Source of the DNA: a virus
Reading direction: 5' to 3' (one strand)
Virus record (IMG/VR): IMGVR_UViG_3300025697_000141
Span: 1-24,580 of that record
DNA length: 24,580 bases
Made by a program: the position numbers and the translations under genes. The notes below the pieces were generated by a model that did no database searches, was not told where the DNA came from, and saw only the letters and a list, made by a program, of their open reading frames with translations. Each line of letters opens with the position of its first letter. Within the stretch, counting starts at the first letter, position 1. Shown one piece after another: positions 15,570 through 21,622 of the stretch.

Positions 15570-18042
15570 TCAAAGTCTCCCAGCTCTGCTTCAGATTATC
15601 TGTCAAGTTATCATTAAATTCTGGGTCAATTCCTTCTTCTTTATTCATATGAACTCCCATTGTCAGACCAGCAGGTATAACAAAGGTTCTACCGTTATGA
15701 GTTGTTAAAGGTTGCTCAAGGCTGCTCTTTATCAACCTTAACATTCTTGCATGTTCTTCCCAACCAATCGATAAAGGTATCTGAAAACCAATCTCATCAT
15801 GAACCTGCCTAAGAAGTTCAATCGGCTCAAACAAATCCTGATTATAATAGATATAATTAAGACCTCTCTGATTGATGATATCTCCAACCGTGCCTTGTGG
15901 TATACAGGAATAAGCTTCCTTAAATGTTGCATCTGCTTTCTGACCAGATATCGCACCAAGGAAAAGAGTACTTCTTCCCATGAGATTCTTCAATGTCCTT
16001 CCATCTCTCAACTGTCGTTTTACATAAGTATGATATGATTGCTGAACACCAGGATAGAGTTTATGATAAGACATATAGATCAGCTTACCATCATTTTCTC
16101 TCAGCTCATTCTTAAGAGAAAAATTCCTATATCCCCAATCATAGTTGAATCCATGATCAGCTTTCTTACCCCAGAATCGCCAATTCTGAGTACCATCACC
16201 AAGAGGACATAAATCATAGACACCATGTTCTCCAAGCTCTTTCATATGATAGAAGACCCTCATAATCATTCGAGCTGTCTTTGAGTGAACATCAATATTA
16301 TTCTCAAAACATTCTATCATATTGATAACCTCACCGACATAAGCAACAATACGATTCTCAGCTTGACTTAAATCAAAAGCATAATAAACATATCCTTCAT
16401 CAGGGATTAGAAACTCCTGAAGATTATGTGGCCAATTCTGCTGATTACCACCAGTTCCCCAGATATTCTTACTTGATGATAGCCTACTGTATCTTGTACC
16501 GACAGGATTATATGAGCATCTTATTCTTCCATCACTATCTATCTTTGTCAGATCAAGATATGTTGATTTAAGCTTCGTATAATGTCTTATATTCTGAATA
16601 AGCTTTGCTTCATGTATGTCTTTTCTTATCATTCTCTTCATAGCAAGATCATCATAAGAATCCTTACCCTTGGACTTGAAGGGCTTAATATTCTTTTCAC
16701 CATAGAAATAATCTTTTAGCTGCTTATGACTATTAGCATTCAGTGCATGACCAGCCAAAGCATTAAGTTTAATCTGAGCATCTTCTATCTTCTTCTCATA
16801 ATCTCGCCCTGCAGTCTCCATCTTATGAACATCTACCTTCAGACCTCTCTCCATCATATATACAAGAGGCTCAATGAGCTTAGTCTGTGCCTGATAGATC
16901 TCCATGTTATTAGTTCTTTCTATCTCTGTCATCTGCTTTGGTAGGGCCTCATCACAGATCAATGCATCAGTAGCATTATACTGCCAGAACTTTCTGTATT
17001 TACCACTACCCTTAAAGAACGCTTTTCCATCTGCTTTATAATAAGGATGATCTGTCCAGAGAGCTGTAATGAAGTCTAAACCCTTCGGATAATCTGGCAT
17101 CATAGTATTCTGTGCTATCATTGTATCATCAAGGTTAGAGACTCTGATACCATAGTTTCTCAGCAAAAAGTGTCCATCAAAGGTAAGATTCTGACCACAG
17201 ACTCTGATTCGTGAGTCTTCCAGAACCTCTGCAATCTTCTTCCATATCTCTATTTCTTGCCTGAGAATGAAATAATCTCCACTACTTTCAGTAAAAGGAA
17301 TACACATAGCATGACGATTGACTGCAAATGCAATACAGCTTACCTGCTTATGAACTCGATTCATGAAAACCTCAATATCATAGCTGATACGATTTCCTTC
17401 AAGTCCCTTCTGCTGAATATAATTAAGGAAGTCCATAGCATTGATGAAGGTAGGTTCGATTGAGACCTCACGATCTGTAGCTACCATCAGACCTGACTGG
17501 TATTTACGAAGACGTTTGAGGTCAAAGATAATTAGACGCTTGTTCAAATATTGATTGGTGGGAGCTATAACGGTAGAAGGATGAAGCATAGGAATAACCT
17601 TCCGGCCCTCAACCAGTGTACAATCAAGAAGACTTCCACGCCACTTGATAATTCCAACTCTACCTGTCAGAGCAAACAATGCTATTCCACCTATAGCTCC
17701 AAAGTATTTAGATGTTGTCTGAGATAGCTCCCACTGCAGGAAATCAAGGTATGCTTGACCAGCCTGAGACACAATAGGATCTGGAAGCAGCTTACGATTC
17801 TTATAAAGTTGAATATATCTGTCCTTATGATAGTCCATATCCTTAATCACGTTAGTGAGATAGCAAAGAGGTCTATCAACATTAGCTGCATTCAGATCAG
17901 CGTTAAGTTCATTTCCAGTAGGTCCAACAAACATCTTACGTTCACGAACTTCAATACGGCCAGGCTGCTCACCAATCAAAACATAAGGAGCATCAAATCT
18001 TCCTGCAGGAGGAACAGTTGTTTTAGCTCTTGGTAAGATCAA
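15562..18042 (-). CDS. Family A DNA polymerase with N-terminal uracil-DNA-glycosylase-like domain
   Basis: The product is 826 residues in three parts. Residues 1-185 resemble family 4 uracil-DNA glycosylase: GEQPGRIEV and MFVGPTGNEL (24-46), and HPSTV (154-158). Residues 215-370 are a DnaQ-fold proofreading exonuclease: Exo I DIE (D222, E224), Exo II NLTFD (N285, D289), Exo III YNATD (Y355, D359). Residues 385-800 are the PolA palm/fingers/thumb: a TRYSRLSS segment (516-523), motif A DLSQAENR (D557, E562), motif B KKADHGFNYDWGYR (626-639, the K..HG.NY form I recall from many phage PolA) and motif C HDE (748-750). It replicates phage DNA and proofreads. The start is TTG with GGAGG upstream, overlapping a small membrane-protein stop as TTGA. 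A UDG-like domain on PolA is known from Bacillus phage SPO1. Whether the UDG part cuts uracil or only binds it is open. Confidence 0.95.
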   Translation of the reverse strand: MILPRAKTTVPPAGRFDAPYVLIGEQPGRIEVRERKMFVGPTGNELNADLNAANVDRPLCYLTNVIKDMDYHKDRYIQLYKNRKLLPDPIVSQAGQAYLDFLQWELSQTTSKYFGAIGGIALFALTGRVGIIKWRGSLLDCTLVEGRKVIPMLHPSTVIAPTNQYLNKRLIIFDLKRLRKYQSGLMVATDREVSIEPTFINAMDFLNYIQQKGLEGNRISYDIEVFMNRVHKQVSCIAFAVNRHAMCIPFTESSGDYFILRQEIEIWKKIAEVLEDSRIRVCGQNLTFDGHFLLRNYGIRVSNLDDTMIAQNTMMPDYPKGLDFITALWTDHPYYKADGKAFFKGSGKYRKFWQYNATDALICDEALPKQMTEIERTNNMEIYQAQTKLIEPLVYMMERGLKVDVHKMETAGRDYEKKIEDAQIKLNALAGHALNANSHKQLKDYFYGEKNIKPFKSKGKDSYDDLAMKRMIRKDIHEAKLIQNIRHYTKLKSTYLDLTKIDSDGRIRCSYNPVGTRYSRLSSSKNIWGTGGNQQNWPHNLQEFLIPDEGYVYYAFDLSQAENRIVAYVGEVINMIECFENNIDVHSKTARMIMRVFYHMKELGEHGVYDLCPLGDGTQNWRFWGKKADHGFNYDWGYRNFSLKNELRENDGKLIYMSYHKLYPGVQQSYHTYVKRQLRDGRTLKNLMGRSTLFLGAISGQKADATFKEAYSCIPQGTVGDIINQRGLNYIYYNQDLFEPIELLRQVHDEIGFQIPLSIGWEEHARMLRLIKSSLEQPLTTHNGRTFVIPAGLTMGVHMNKEEGIDPEFNDNLTDNLKQSWETLNE

Positions 18043-18173
18043 AATATCCTCCTTTCAAAAAAAGCAGTAAAAACAAAATAAATAAGAGCCATAAAACTAA
18101 TATAACCAATAGCAATAAGAAAATCTAAAACTATATCATACCAGTCAGAGTTACGAATCTTAAGCCAATTCAT
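18039..18173 (-). CDS. Small single-pass membrane protein (44 aa) coupled to the polymerase gene
   Basis: A short frame runs from ATG at 18173 to TGA at 18039 and fills the gap between the methyltransferase and polymerase genes. A polar N-terminus (MNWLKIRNSDWYD) is followed by a hydrophobic stretch of about 26 residues (14-39; IVLDFLIAIGYISFMALIYF at its start) and a basic end (ERRIF), the layout of a single transmembrane helix. Its stop overlaps the polymerase TTG start (TTGA), and it begins two bases after the upstream stop, which argues for a real coupled gene. The ribosome site is poor. It could anchor replication at the membrane, or be holin-like by size, but nothing proves either. Confidence 0.5.
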   Translation of the reverse strand: MNWLKIRNSDWYDIVLDFLIAIGYISFMALIYFVFTAFFERRIF

Positions 18174-18175
18174 AG

Positions 18176-19552
18176 CTATAACATCTTATGACATTTAATA
18201 ATATAGCTCTCAAAATACTCTTTCGTAAGATCAAAGCCAATCGGTATCATCTGATTTTGTGCTGCAGCTATCAGAGTATTACCTGAACCAGCAAAAGGAA
18301 CAAGCACGTTAGCATTGGGCTGTGCAAAAGTTGTGAGAACATCTGAAATCATCTCAATAGGACGCTCAGTTGGATGGACTTTCTGCTGTGGCGGAATAGG
18401 TTTGTAGCCAAAGACATTAGTCTGACCTGGTTTGGCAAGAGTGGGAATACCTTTCCTTGCATAGTAAAACATTTCATATGCTTTGGCAAGATCTCTTTCA
18501 GGCTGCATACACTGACCAGATGTCTTCTCAACAACATGACCATCTGATTCTTCTCCCTTAATCCATACAGCAGGCATACGTTTGTTCTTAAATTTAGTAT
18601 CAAGAAGCCATTGATGTATAGCCTCAAACCAAGGTTCAGGACCAAACCAGCATATAAGCCAACTGTTAGGTTTGAGAACTCTATAACATTCTGAAAAAAC
18701 TTTATACATAAATTCAGAATAATCCTTAGCATCTATCTCATTATAACCTGTGTAATTATAGTCTTTCTTCTGCTTCTCCAGATCAATAGCATATGGTGGA
18801 TCAAGCTCAACAATATCCATAGTACTATCGCCGATCTTCTTAACGCCCGTAAAGAAGTCTTCTACATGATATGAGTTAATAATCTTCTTCTTAAGACTCT
18901 CTCCTTCACCAAGAGAGGCTCTGGCCTTAACAGCATCTGATGCTTGGATTACTTTCTTCTTAGCACCCTTTAAAGCTTTCTTTGCATCATCCTTTGTCTT
19001 GAATTGTTTCCAGTTTACATCAGGTGTAGCCTCCATCATCTTAGCCAGATTAATATCATCTGATAGAGCTCCCTTTGATTTACCCGTCATTCTTGCAAGA
19101 TCAGTAAGAGAAAACCCTGGAGCATCTCTGGCCGTAGACATCTTTACGCCATGTATCCTCTGCTGGAGGTTAAGGATTCTTGACTTAAGATCACAATCTT
19201 CTTGCCAACCGAGATCTTTACGATAGAGATTCTCAGCGAACTCCAGAAGTCTTAACTCAAGCTCCGTCAGTTCTTTCTCATATATTCGACAGCTTATGAA
19301 TTCTATCTCATTCTTTGTGTTCAGAAATTCAAGAGCCTTAAAGCGTCTCCCACCAGCAACAAGCAGGTATGGTTTCTCTGCTCCCGGCTTATTAACGGCT
19401 ATTGAGATAGGCTGAATCAGACCATCTTTTTTAATACTCTGAACTAGAGATTCTATATCTCCAAGATCTTTTCTGAACCTCTCTCCTACCTCAATATCAC
19501 GCATCAATACATCAGCTACCTTGATCTTACTAATCTTTAGTATATCCAGCAT
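18176..19552 (-). CDS. ParB-like domain fused to a DNA methyltransferase
   Basis: The 458-residue protein has an N-terminal ParB/sulfiredoxin-like domain (about 10-115): FRKDLGDIESLVQSIKKDGL, then AGGRRFKAL (66-74) and ENLYRKDL (107-114), with a helix-turn-helix-like part (TDLARMTGKSKGALSDDINL, 150-169). From about 225 a DNA amino-methyltransferase follows: catalytic DPPY (251-254), a VHPTERP segment (392-398) and the S-adenosylmethionine loop PFAGSGN (419-425). Motif IV before motif I gives beta-class order; DPPY marks N6-adenine or N4-cytosine methylation. The enzyme would modify phage DNA for anti-restriction or regulation, with the ParB part perhaps guiding it to sites. ParB-methyltransferase fusions are known in phages. 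The ATG has AGGAG 7 bases upstream and overlaps the previous gene by 23 bases. Confidence 0.9.
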   Translation of the reverse strand: MLDILKISKIKVADVLMRDIEVGERFRKDLGDIESLVQSIKKDGLIQPISIAVNKPGAEKPYLLVAGGRRFKALEFLNTKNEIEFISCRIYEKELTELELRLLEFAENLYRKDLGWQEDCDLKSRILNLQQRIHGVKMSTARDAPGFSLTDLARMTGKSKGALSDDINLAKMMEATPDVNWKQFKTKDDAKKALKGAKKKVIQASDAVKARASLGEGESLKKKIINSYHVEDFFTGVKKIGDSTMDIVELDPPYAIDLEKQKKDYNYTGYNEIDAKDYSEFMYKVFSECYRVLKPNSWLICWFGPEPWFEAIHQWLLDTKFKNKRMPAVWIKGEESDGHVVEKTSGQCMQPERDLAKAYEMFYYARKGIPTLAKPGQTNVFGYKPIPPQQKVHPTERPIEMISDVLTTFAQPNANVLVPFAGSGNTLIAAAQNQMIPIGFDLTKEYFESYIIKCHKML

Positions 19553-19790
19553 CTCTATTCTCCTTGATTTTTAAAAGTCGTTTAAGGATTAGCTCCCTGT
19601 CAGCATCACCCATCTTCTTCAGATGCTCTTCTATCGAGATTTGCTTATTTCCCTGCTTCTTAGCAACTGTCTTCCTTGCCACTTTTACAGGGATTTCTCG
19701 TCTCAGCTCCCTGAGATATCTAATGTGATTAAAGACTTCCTCATTAGACATCTCAGAGATTGATTTATGTAGGTTTTTAAGCGTCGCCAT
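19530..19790 (-). CDS. Hypothetical basic helical protein (86 aa)
   Basis: Unrecognised. The start is coupled: TAATG overlap with the preceding gene, without a clear ribosome site of its own. The protein is highly charged and Lys/Arg-rich (RYLRELRREIPVKVARKTVA, then KKQGNKQ), with a helical end (DADRELILKRLLKIKEN). Net charge suggests nucleic-acid binding. It overlaps the ParB-methyltransferase gene by 23 bases, so the two are likely expressed together; it may assist it, an inference from position only. Confidence 0.6.
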   Translation of the reverse strand: MATLKNLHKSISEMSNEEVFNHIRYLRELRREIPVKVARKTVAKKQGNKQISIEEHLKKMGDADRELILKRLLKIKENRDAGYTKD

Positions 19791-20026
19791 TAGAATGGAT
19801 ACTCCTTAACTAAAGAAATACAATCATCAAATAAATTCTTTAGTTCATTTCTTCCCCAGCCTGTCTTAGCATCTAATTTCTCAAAGAAGACTGTTCTGAG
19901 TATGTTTATATGAGTAGCATCTTTAGAATCATCTTCTATGGGTTTATCTAAAATATCTACTCCTCTTGTATTTTGCTCAATCTGAAGTAATACACTAAAA
20001 AGTTTTACTATTTGTCTTTCATCCAT
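19790..20026 (-). CDS. Hypothetical helical protein (78 aa)
   Basis: Unrecognised. I place the start at 20026 (ATGGATGAAAG), preceded by GGGAGG at 7 bases, rather than at the in-frame ATG at 20113, which lies deep in the neighbouring gene. The product is acidic and helical (DERQIVKLFSVLLQIEQNT), with a middle segment rich in Asp and a C-terminus with KTGWGRNELKNLFDDC. No motif is recognised. It overlaps the upstream gene by 8 bases and ends as TAATG with the next. Confidence 0.6.
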   Translation of the reverse strand: MDERQIVKLFSVLLQIEQNTRGVDILDKPIEDDSKDATHINILRTVFFEKLDAKTGWGRNELKNLFDDCISLVKEYPF

Positions 20027-20246
20027 TATCTTCCTCCCTATCAAGATCCTTTTCAAAATAGTCTTCAAGATTAATAGCTTTCGCCATAACAATTCCGAGA
20101 GATTCCATGCCACAGCGTTCAGTCATCTCAATAAGCATATTGACTAAAGTAGAGACTAATTGCTGCTTCATGCCAAAAGGAAGCTTCTGTAGAAACTTCT
20201 GCTGTTTTATCGTTAGATCTATTGAAAGTCGTGGTCGCTGTGACAT
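20019..20246 (-). CDS. Small ribbon-helix-helix-like DNA-binding protein (75 aa)
   Basis: The pattern is a basic strand RPRLSIDL at residues 4-11, then helix TIKQQKFLQKLP and helix MKQQLVSTLVNMLIEMTERC, with an acidic tail (DREEDNG). Strand then two helices in about 45 residues is the shape of ribbon-helix-helix repressors, which dimerise and read the major groove with the strand. The start at 20246 has AGGAG 10 bases upstream. A copy of the 23-base element (20262-20284) sits 16 bases before its start, so autoregulation is an obvious possibility. It opens the group of small genes leading to the ParB-methyltransferase. The fold call is by eye. Confidence 0.55.
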   Translation of the reverse strand: MSQRPRLSIDLTIKQQKFLQKLPFGMKQQLVSTLVNMLIEMTERCGMESLGIVMAKAINLEDYFEKDLDREEDNG

Positions 20247-20261
20247 AGTTTTTCTCCTGTG

Positions 20262-20284
20262 CTTTGTTCGTTTTTCGTATGGAG
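20262..20284 (-). promoter_or_regulatory. 23-nt element, copy 2, 16 nt upstream of the ribbon-helix-helix-like gene
   Basis: On the - strand it reads ctccata, then cgaaaaacg, then aacaaag, matching the copy at 14333-14355 at 20 of 23 positions and at almost the same distance from a start codon. Further upstream both copies have a gcat...tta sequence with different gaps. This copy is noncoding, which weakens coding conservation as the explanation. The 6-bp inverted repeat seen in copy 1 is not preserved in the - strand RNA here, pointing to a DNA-level signal such as a promoter or operator. Confidence 0.5.
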
Positions 20285-20341
20285 GTTAATGATTATGCTC
20301 CTGTATAAGTAACATTTTGACATTTATTAGATTCAATAGTT

Positions 20342-20548
20342 TTAAGAACTTTCTAAATATCCACGAATAAAAGAGTCCTGTGTACTAGGAAATAACTTAT
20401 CCATTTCTTTAGCATGTTTCTCAAGAACTGAGTTATTAGGAACTTTAAGTTCTCTGGGAGTTAATTTATTAGATAATGTTATCCAATCATTTAACTCCCC
20501 TAATTGAAAAGATGTACAAGAACTTTTGTATCTAAGTTTATCAGATCT
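20342..20548 (-). CDS. Open frame without a usable start codon (68 codons)
   Basis: The stretch between 20285 and 20499 has no gene with an ATG, GTG or TTG start covering it. One frame is open from after a TAG near 20549 to TAA at 20342-20344 and reads like protein: GELNDWITLSNKLTPRELKV, then a segment with KHAKEMDKLFPSTQDSF and end RGYLESS. It is in the -1 frame relative to the gene ending at 20500 and overlaps its last 16 codons. The only ATG is near the end (EMDKLF). Options are a non-standard start, ribosomal frameshifting from the neighbour, or a decayed gene. No classical slippery heptamer is visible at the overlap. Confidence 0.35.
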   Translation of the reverse strand, partial: RSDKLRYKSSCTSFQLGELNDWITLSNKLTPRELKVPNNSVLEKHAKEMDKLFPSTQDSFIRGYLESS

Positions 20549-20694
20549 CTATCTGAATCTTTTGCAAATATAGCAGTTGCAACAAAAATAGCATCTTTAT
20601 CATCTTTTGCTATAACGGCTTTAGGCCCAAAGACTAATAATTCTTTTCCATTTTCTTCTGCTTTAGCTATTATTGCTACTTCGTATAATGGCAT
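20500..20694 (-). CDS. Small conserved-type phage protein (64 aa)
   Basis: I place the start at 20694 (MPLYEVAII), preceded by a near-perfect AAAGGAGGTGA; the in-frame ATG at 20751 would translate part of the tRNA-like RNA and is rejected. The product is a short alpha/beta protein: strand YEVAIIAKA, strand KELLVFGPKAVIAKD, helix DAIFVATAIFA, final strand TKVLVHLF. I recall small phage proteins of this layout, with LVFGPKAVIAKD in the middle and a VLVRPF-like end, without assigned function. It is the first protein gene after the tRNA-like RNA. Confidence 0.7.
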   Translation of the reverse strand: MPLYEVAIIAKAEENGKELLVFGPKAVIAKDDKDAIFVATAIFAKDSDRDLINLDTKVLVHLFN

Positions 20695-20724
20695 TCTTCT
20701 CACCTCCTTTGTGTTTAAGATGAT

Positions 20725-20869
20725 TGCTGGGAGCAGGATTCGAACCTGCACGAAGGACTTATGCCGCTAAGCGTTTTCGTCTATCTCCATCCAGCGTGGA
20801 TACGTCTGATCTCCAATGACAAGCAATGTCGGACTTTAACCGTATACTTGTCAATTCCGCCATCCCAGC
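20725..20869 (-). tRNA. tRNA-like RNA, Leu-type ends, 145 nt with extra internal sequence
   Basis: The 5' GCTGGGA (20869-20863) pairs perfectly with TCCCAGC near the 3' end, and A follows as discriminator. A canonical T-arm is present: GCAGG-TTCGAAT-CCTGC. The 5' part TGGCGGAATTG resembles the D-region of tRNA-Leu. No CCA is encoded. About 60 nt more than a class II tRNA lies between: the D-stem is not intact, TGACAAG (20853-20847) pairs instead with CTTGTCA (20823-20817), and the best anticodon-like loop is CGG-TTAAAGT-CCG with only three pairs. I cannot assign an anticodon. Alternatives are a tRNA-Leu interrupted by a small insert, a reduced tmRNA-like RNA (LAA-stop frame at 20773-20759) or a decayed tRNA. 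It sits in the operon, 9 bases after the 20879 gene stop. Confidence 0.55.
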
Positions 20870-20878
20870 AACTTTCAT

Positions 20879-21319
20879 CTATCTTGGACTCAGGAATTTC
20901 TTCACTTTATTCTGCTCACCATAGCCCTCATCAGGTGTAACAATTAGAAGCGCATCGCCAGTCTTTCCAACACATTCCTCATAGTCAACCCGCTGAGTAT
21001 AGTCAATCCCAAAGCATGTAAAAAACGCTTTCAGGTCCCATTTAGCCGCATTCTTGTCCTTTGCGTTAAGACCATCATGAGGAATACGCAGGAACTGTGA
21101 GAAGCTCTTTGCAAATGCTGCTTCTTCACACTCGATGATCTCAAACAGTGGCATGATATAAGGATCATCATTCTTATCCTTTCTCAGAACAGAACCTTTC
21201 TTATCTGTCTGCCAGTCAACGAGCTTAAGCGTATATTCTCCATCCTCAGCTGCCTGTGGTTCAACAGCACCATCCAAATCTTCTTCTCCATCTGTAAAAT
21301 CTAAAAAACTTTCTCCCAT
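20879..21319 (-). CDS. DUF669-like single-stranded DNA-binding candidate
   Basis: The 146-residue protein has an acidic N-terminus (DFTDGEEDLDGAVEPQAAED), then a beta-rich body with the layout of DUF669-type phage proteins: GEYTLKLVDWQTDKKGSVLR, DPYIMPLFEIIE, FSQFLRIPHDGLNAKDKNAA, a helix KWDLKAFFTCFGI and a closing strand GDALLIVTPDEGYGEQNKVK. Such proteins sit beside Sak4-like recombinases and are thought to bind ssDNA. That is the context here: the Sak4-like gene lies one gene upstream. The ATG has AAAGGGAGG upstream. A perfect hairpin (21342-21357) lies just before it. Confidence 0.65.
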   Translation of the reverse strand: MGESFLDFTDGEEDLDGAVEPQAAEDGEYTLKLVDWQTDKKGSVLRKDKNDDPYIMPLFEIIECEEAAFAKSFSQFLRIPHDGLNAKDKNAAKWDLKAFFTCFGIDYTQRVDYEECVGKTGDALLIVTPDEGYGEQNKVKKFLSPR

Positions 21320-21341
21320 GTTGATCCTCCCTTTCTTTGTT

Positions 21342-21357
21342 GATTAGTTTTCTAATC
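21342..21357 (-). promoter_or_regulatory. Perfect hairpin upstream of the ssDNA-binding candidate gene
   Basis: GATTAG and CTAATC form a perfect 6-bp inverted repeat with an AAAA loop on the - strand, ending 22 bases before the ATG at 21319 and spanning the stop of the preceding gene. Like the two 23-base elements it is followed by ACAAAG and then a ribosome site. No T-run follows, so terminator function is unlikely. It may be a variant regulatory site or an mRNA structure; the match to the other elements is by layout, not sequence. Confidence 0.4.
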
Positions 21358-21622
21358 GGTTAATTATTGACTGTATTCTGGCTGTATTAAGTCTAACAGT
21401 TTCTACTATATCTTTTATGTCAGTAGCCACAATTACCAAAGGTTGTGAAATTTTCTTATCAACTTCCTCTGGTTCTGGAAAAGCTTCTGTTAGAAGATTA
21501 TTTAGACGGTCCTCCAAAACACCTACAATATTATCTAGATCATTTACTCTATCTCTACCCTTACTAAGTATCTCAGGTATCTGACAATTTGCTTCTATAC
21601 ATTTTCCTTTTTGTTCTATCAT
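21344..21622 (-). CDS. Hypothetical coiled-coil-type protein (92 aa)
   Basis: Unrecognised. The ATG at 21622 has GAGGAGG upstream and overlaps the Sak4-like stop (ATGA). It begins with two cysteines (GKCIEANCQIPE), then heptad-like helices: DRVNDLDNIVGVLEDRLNNL, and TDIKDIVETVRLNTARIQSI near the end. It likely forms a coiled-coil dimer. Lying between the Sak4-like recombinase and the ssDNA-binding candidate, it may be a partner of one of them; that is inference from order. Confidence 0.6.
   Translation of the reverse strand: MIEQKGKCIEANCQIPEILSKGRDRVNDLDNIVGVLEDRLNNLLTEAFPEPEEVDKKISQPLVIVATDIKDIVETVRLNTARIQSIINRLEN

Noticed and set aside
15738-17463. Open frames on both strands inside the polymerase gene
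   Set aside because: They overlap conserved polymerase and exonuclease motifs in another frame and have no ribosome sites.
20504-20770. + strand open frame of 88 codons with AGSRIRTCTKDLCR at its end
   Set aside because: This is the antisense of the small protein gene and the T-arm of the tRNA-like RNA; such translations across tRNA 3' ends are a known artefact.
20725-20869. A true tmRNA (ssrA)
   Set aside because: An LAA-stop frame and a GGA-3nt-GAC match exist, but the acceptor lacks G3-U70, the RNA is under half the usual length and no conserved segment before a resume codon is visible. Kept only as an alternative.
20725-20869. Group I intron in a tRNA-Leu(UAA) gene
   Set aside because: Fragments such as CAGACG and AAGTCC recall the R and S elements, but about 60 extra bases cannot hold a group I core.
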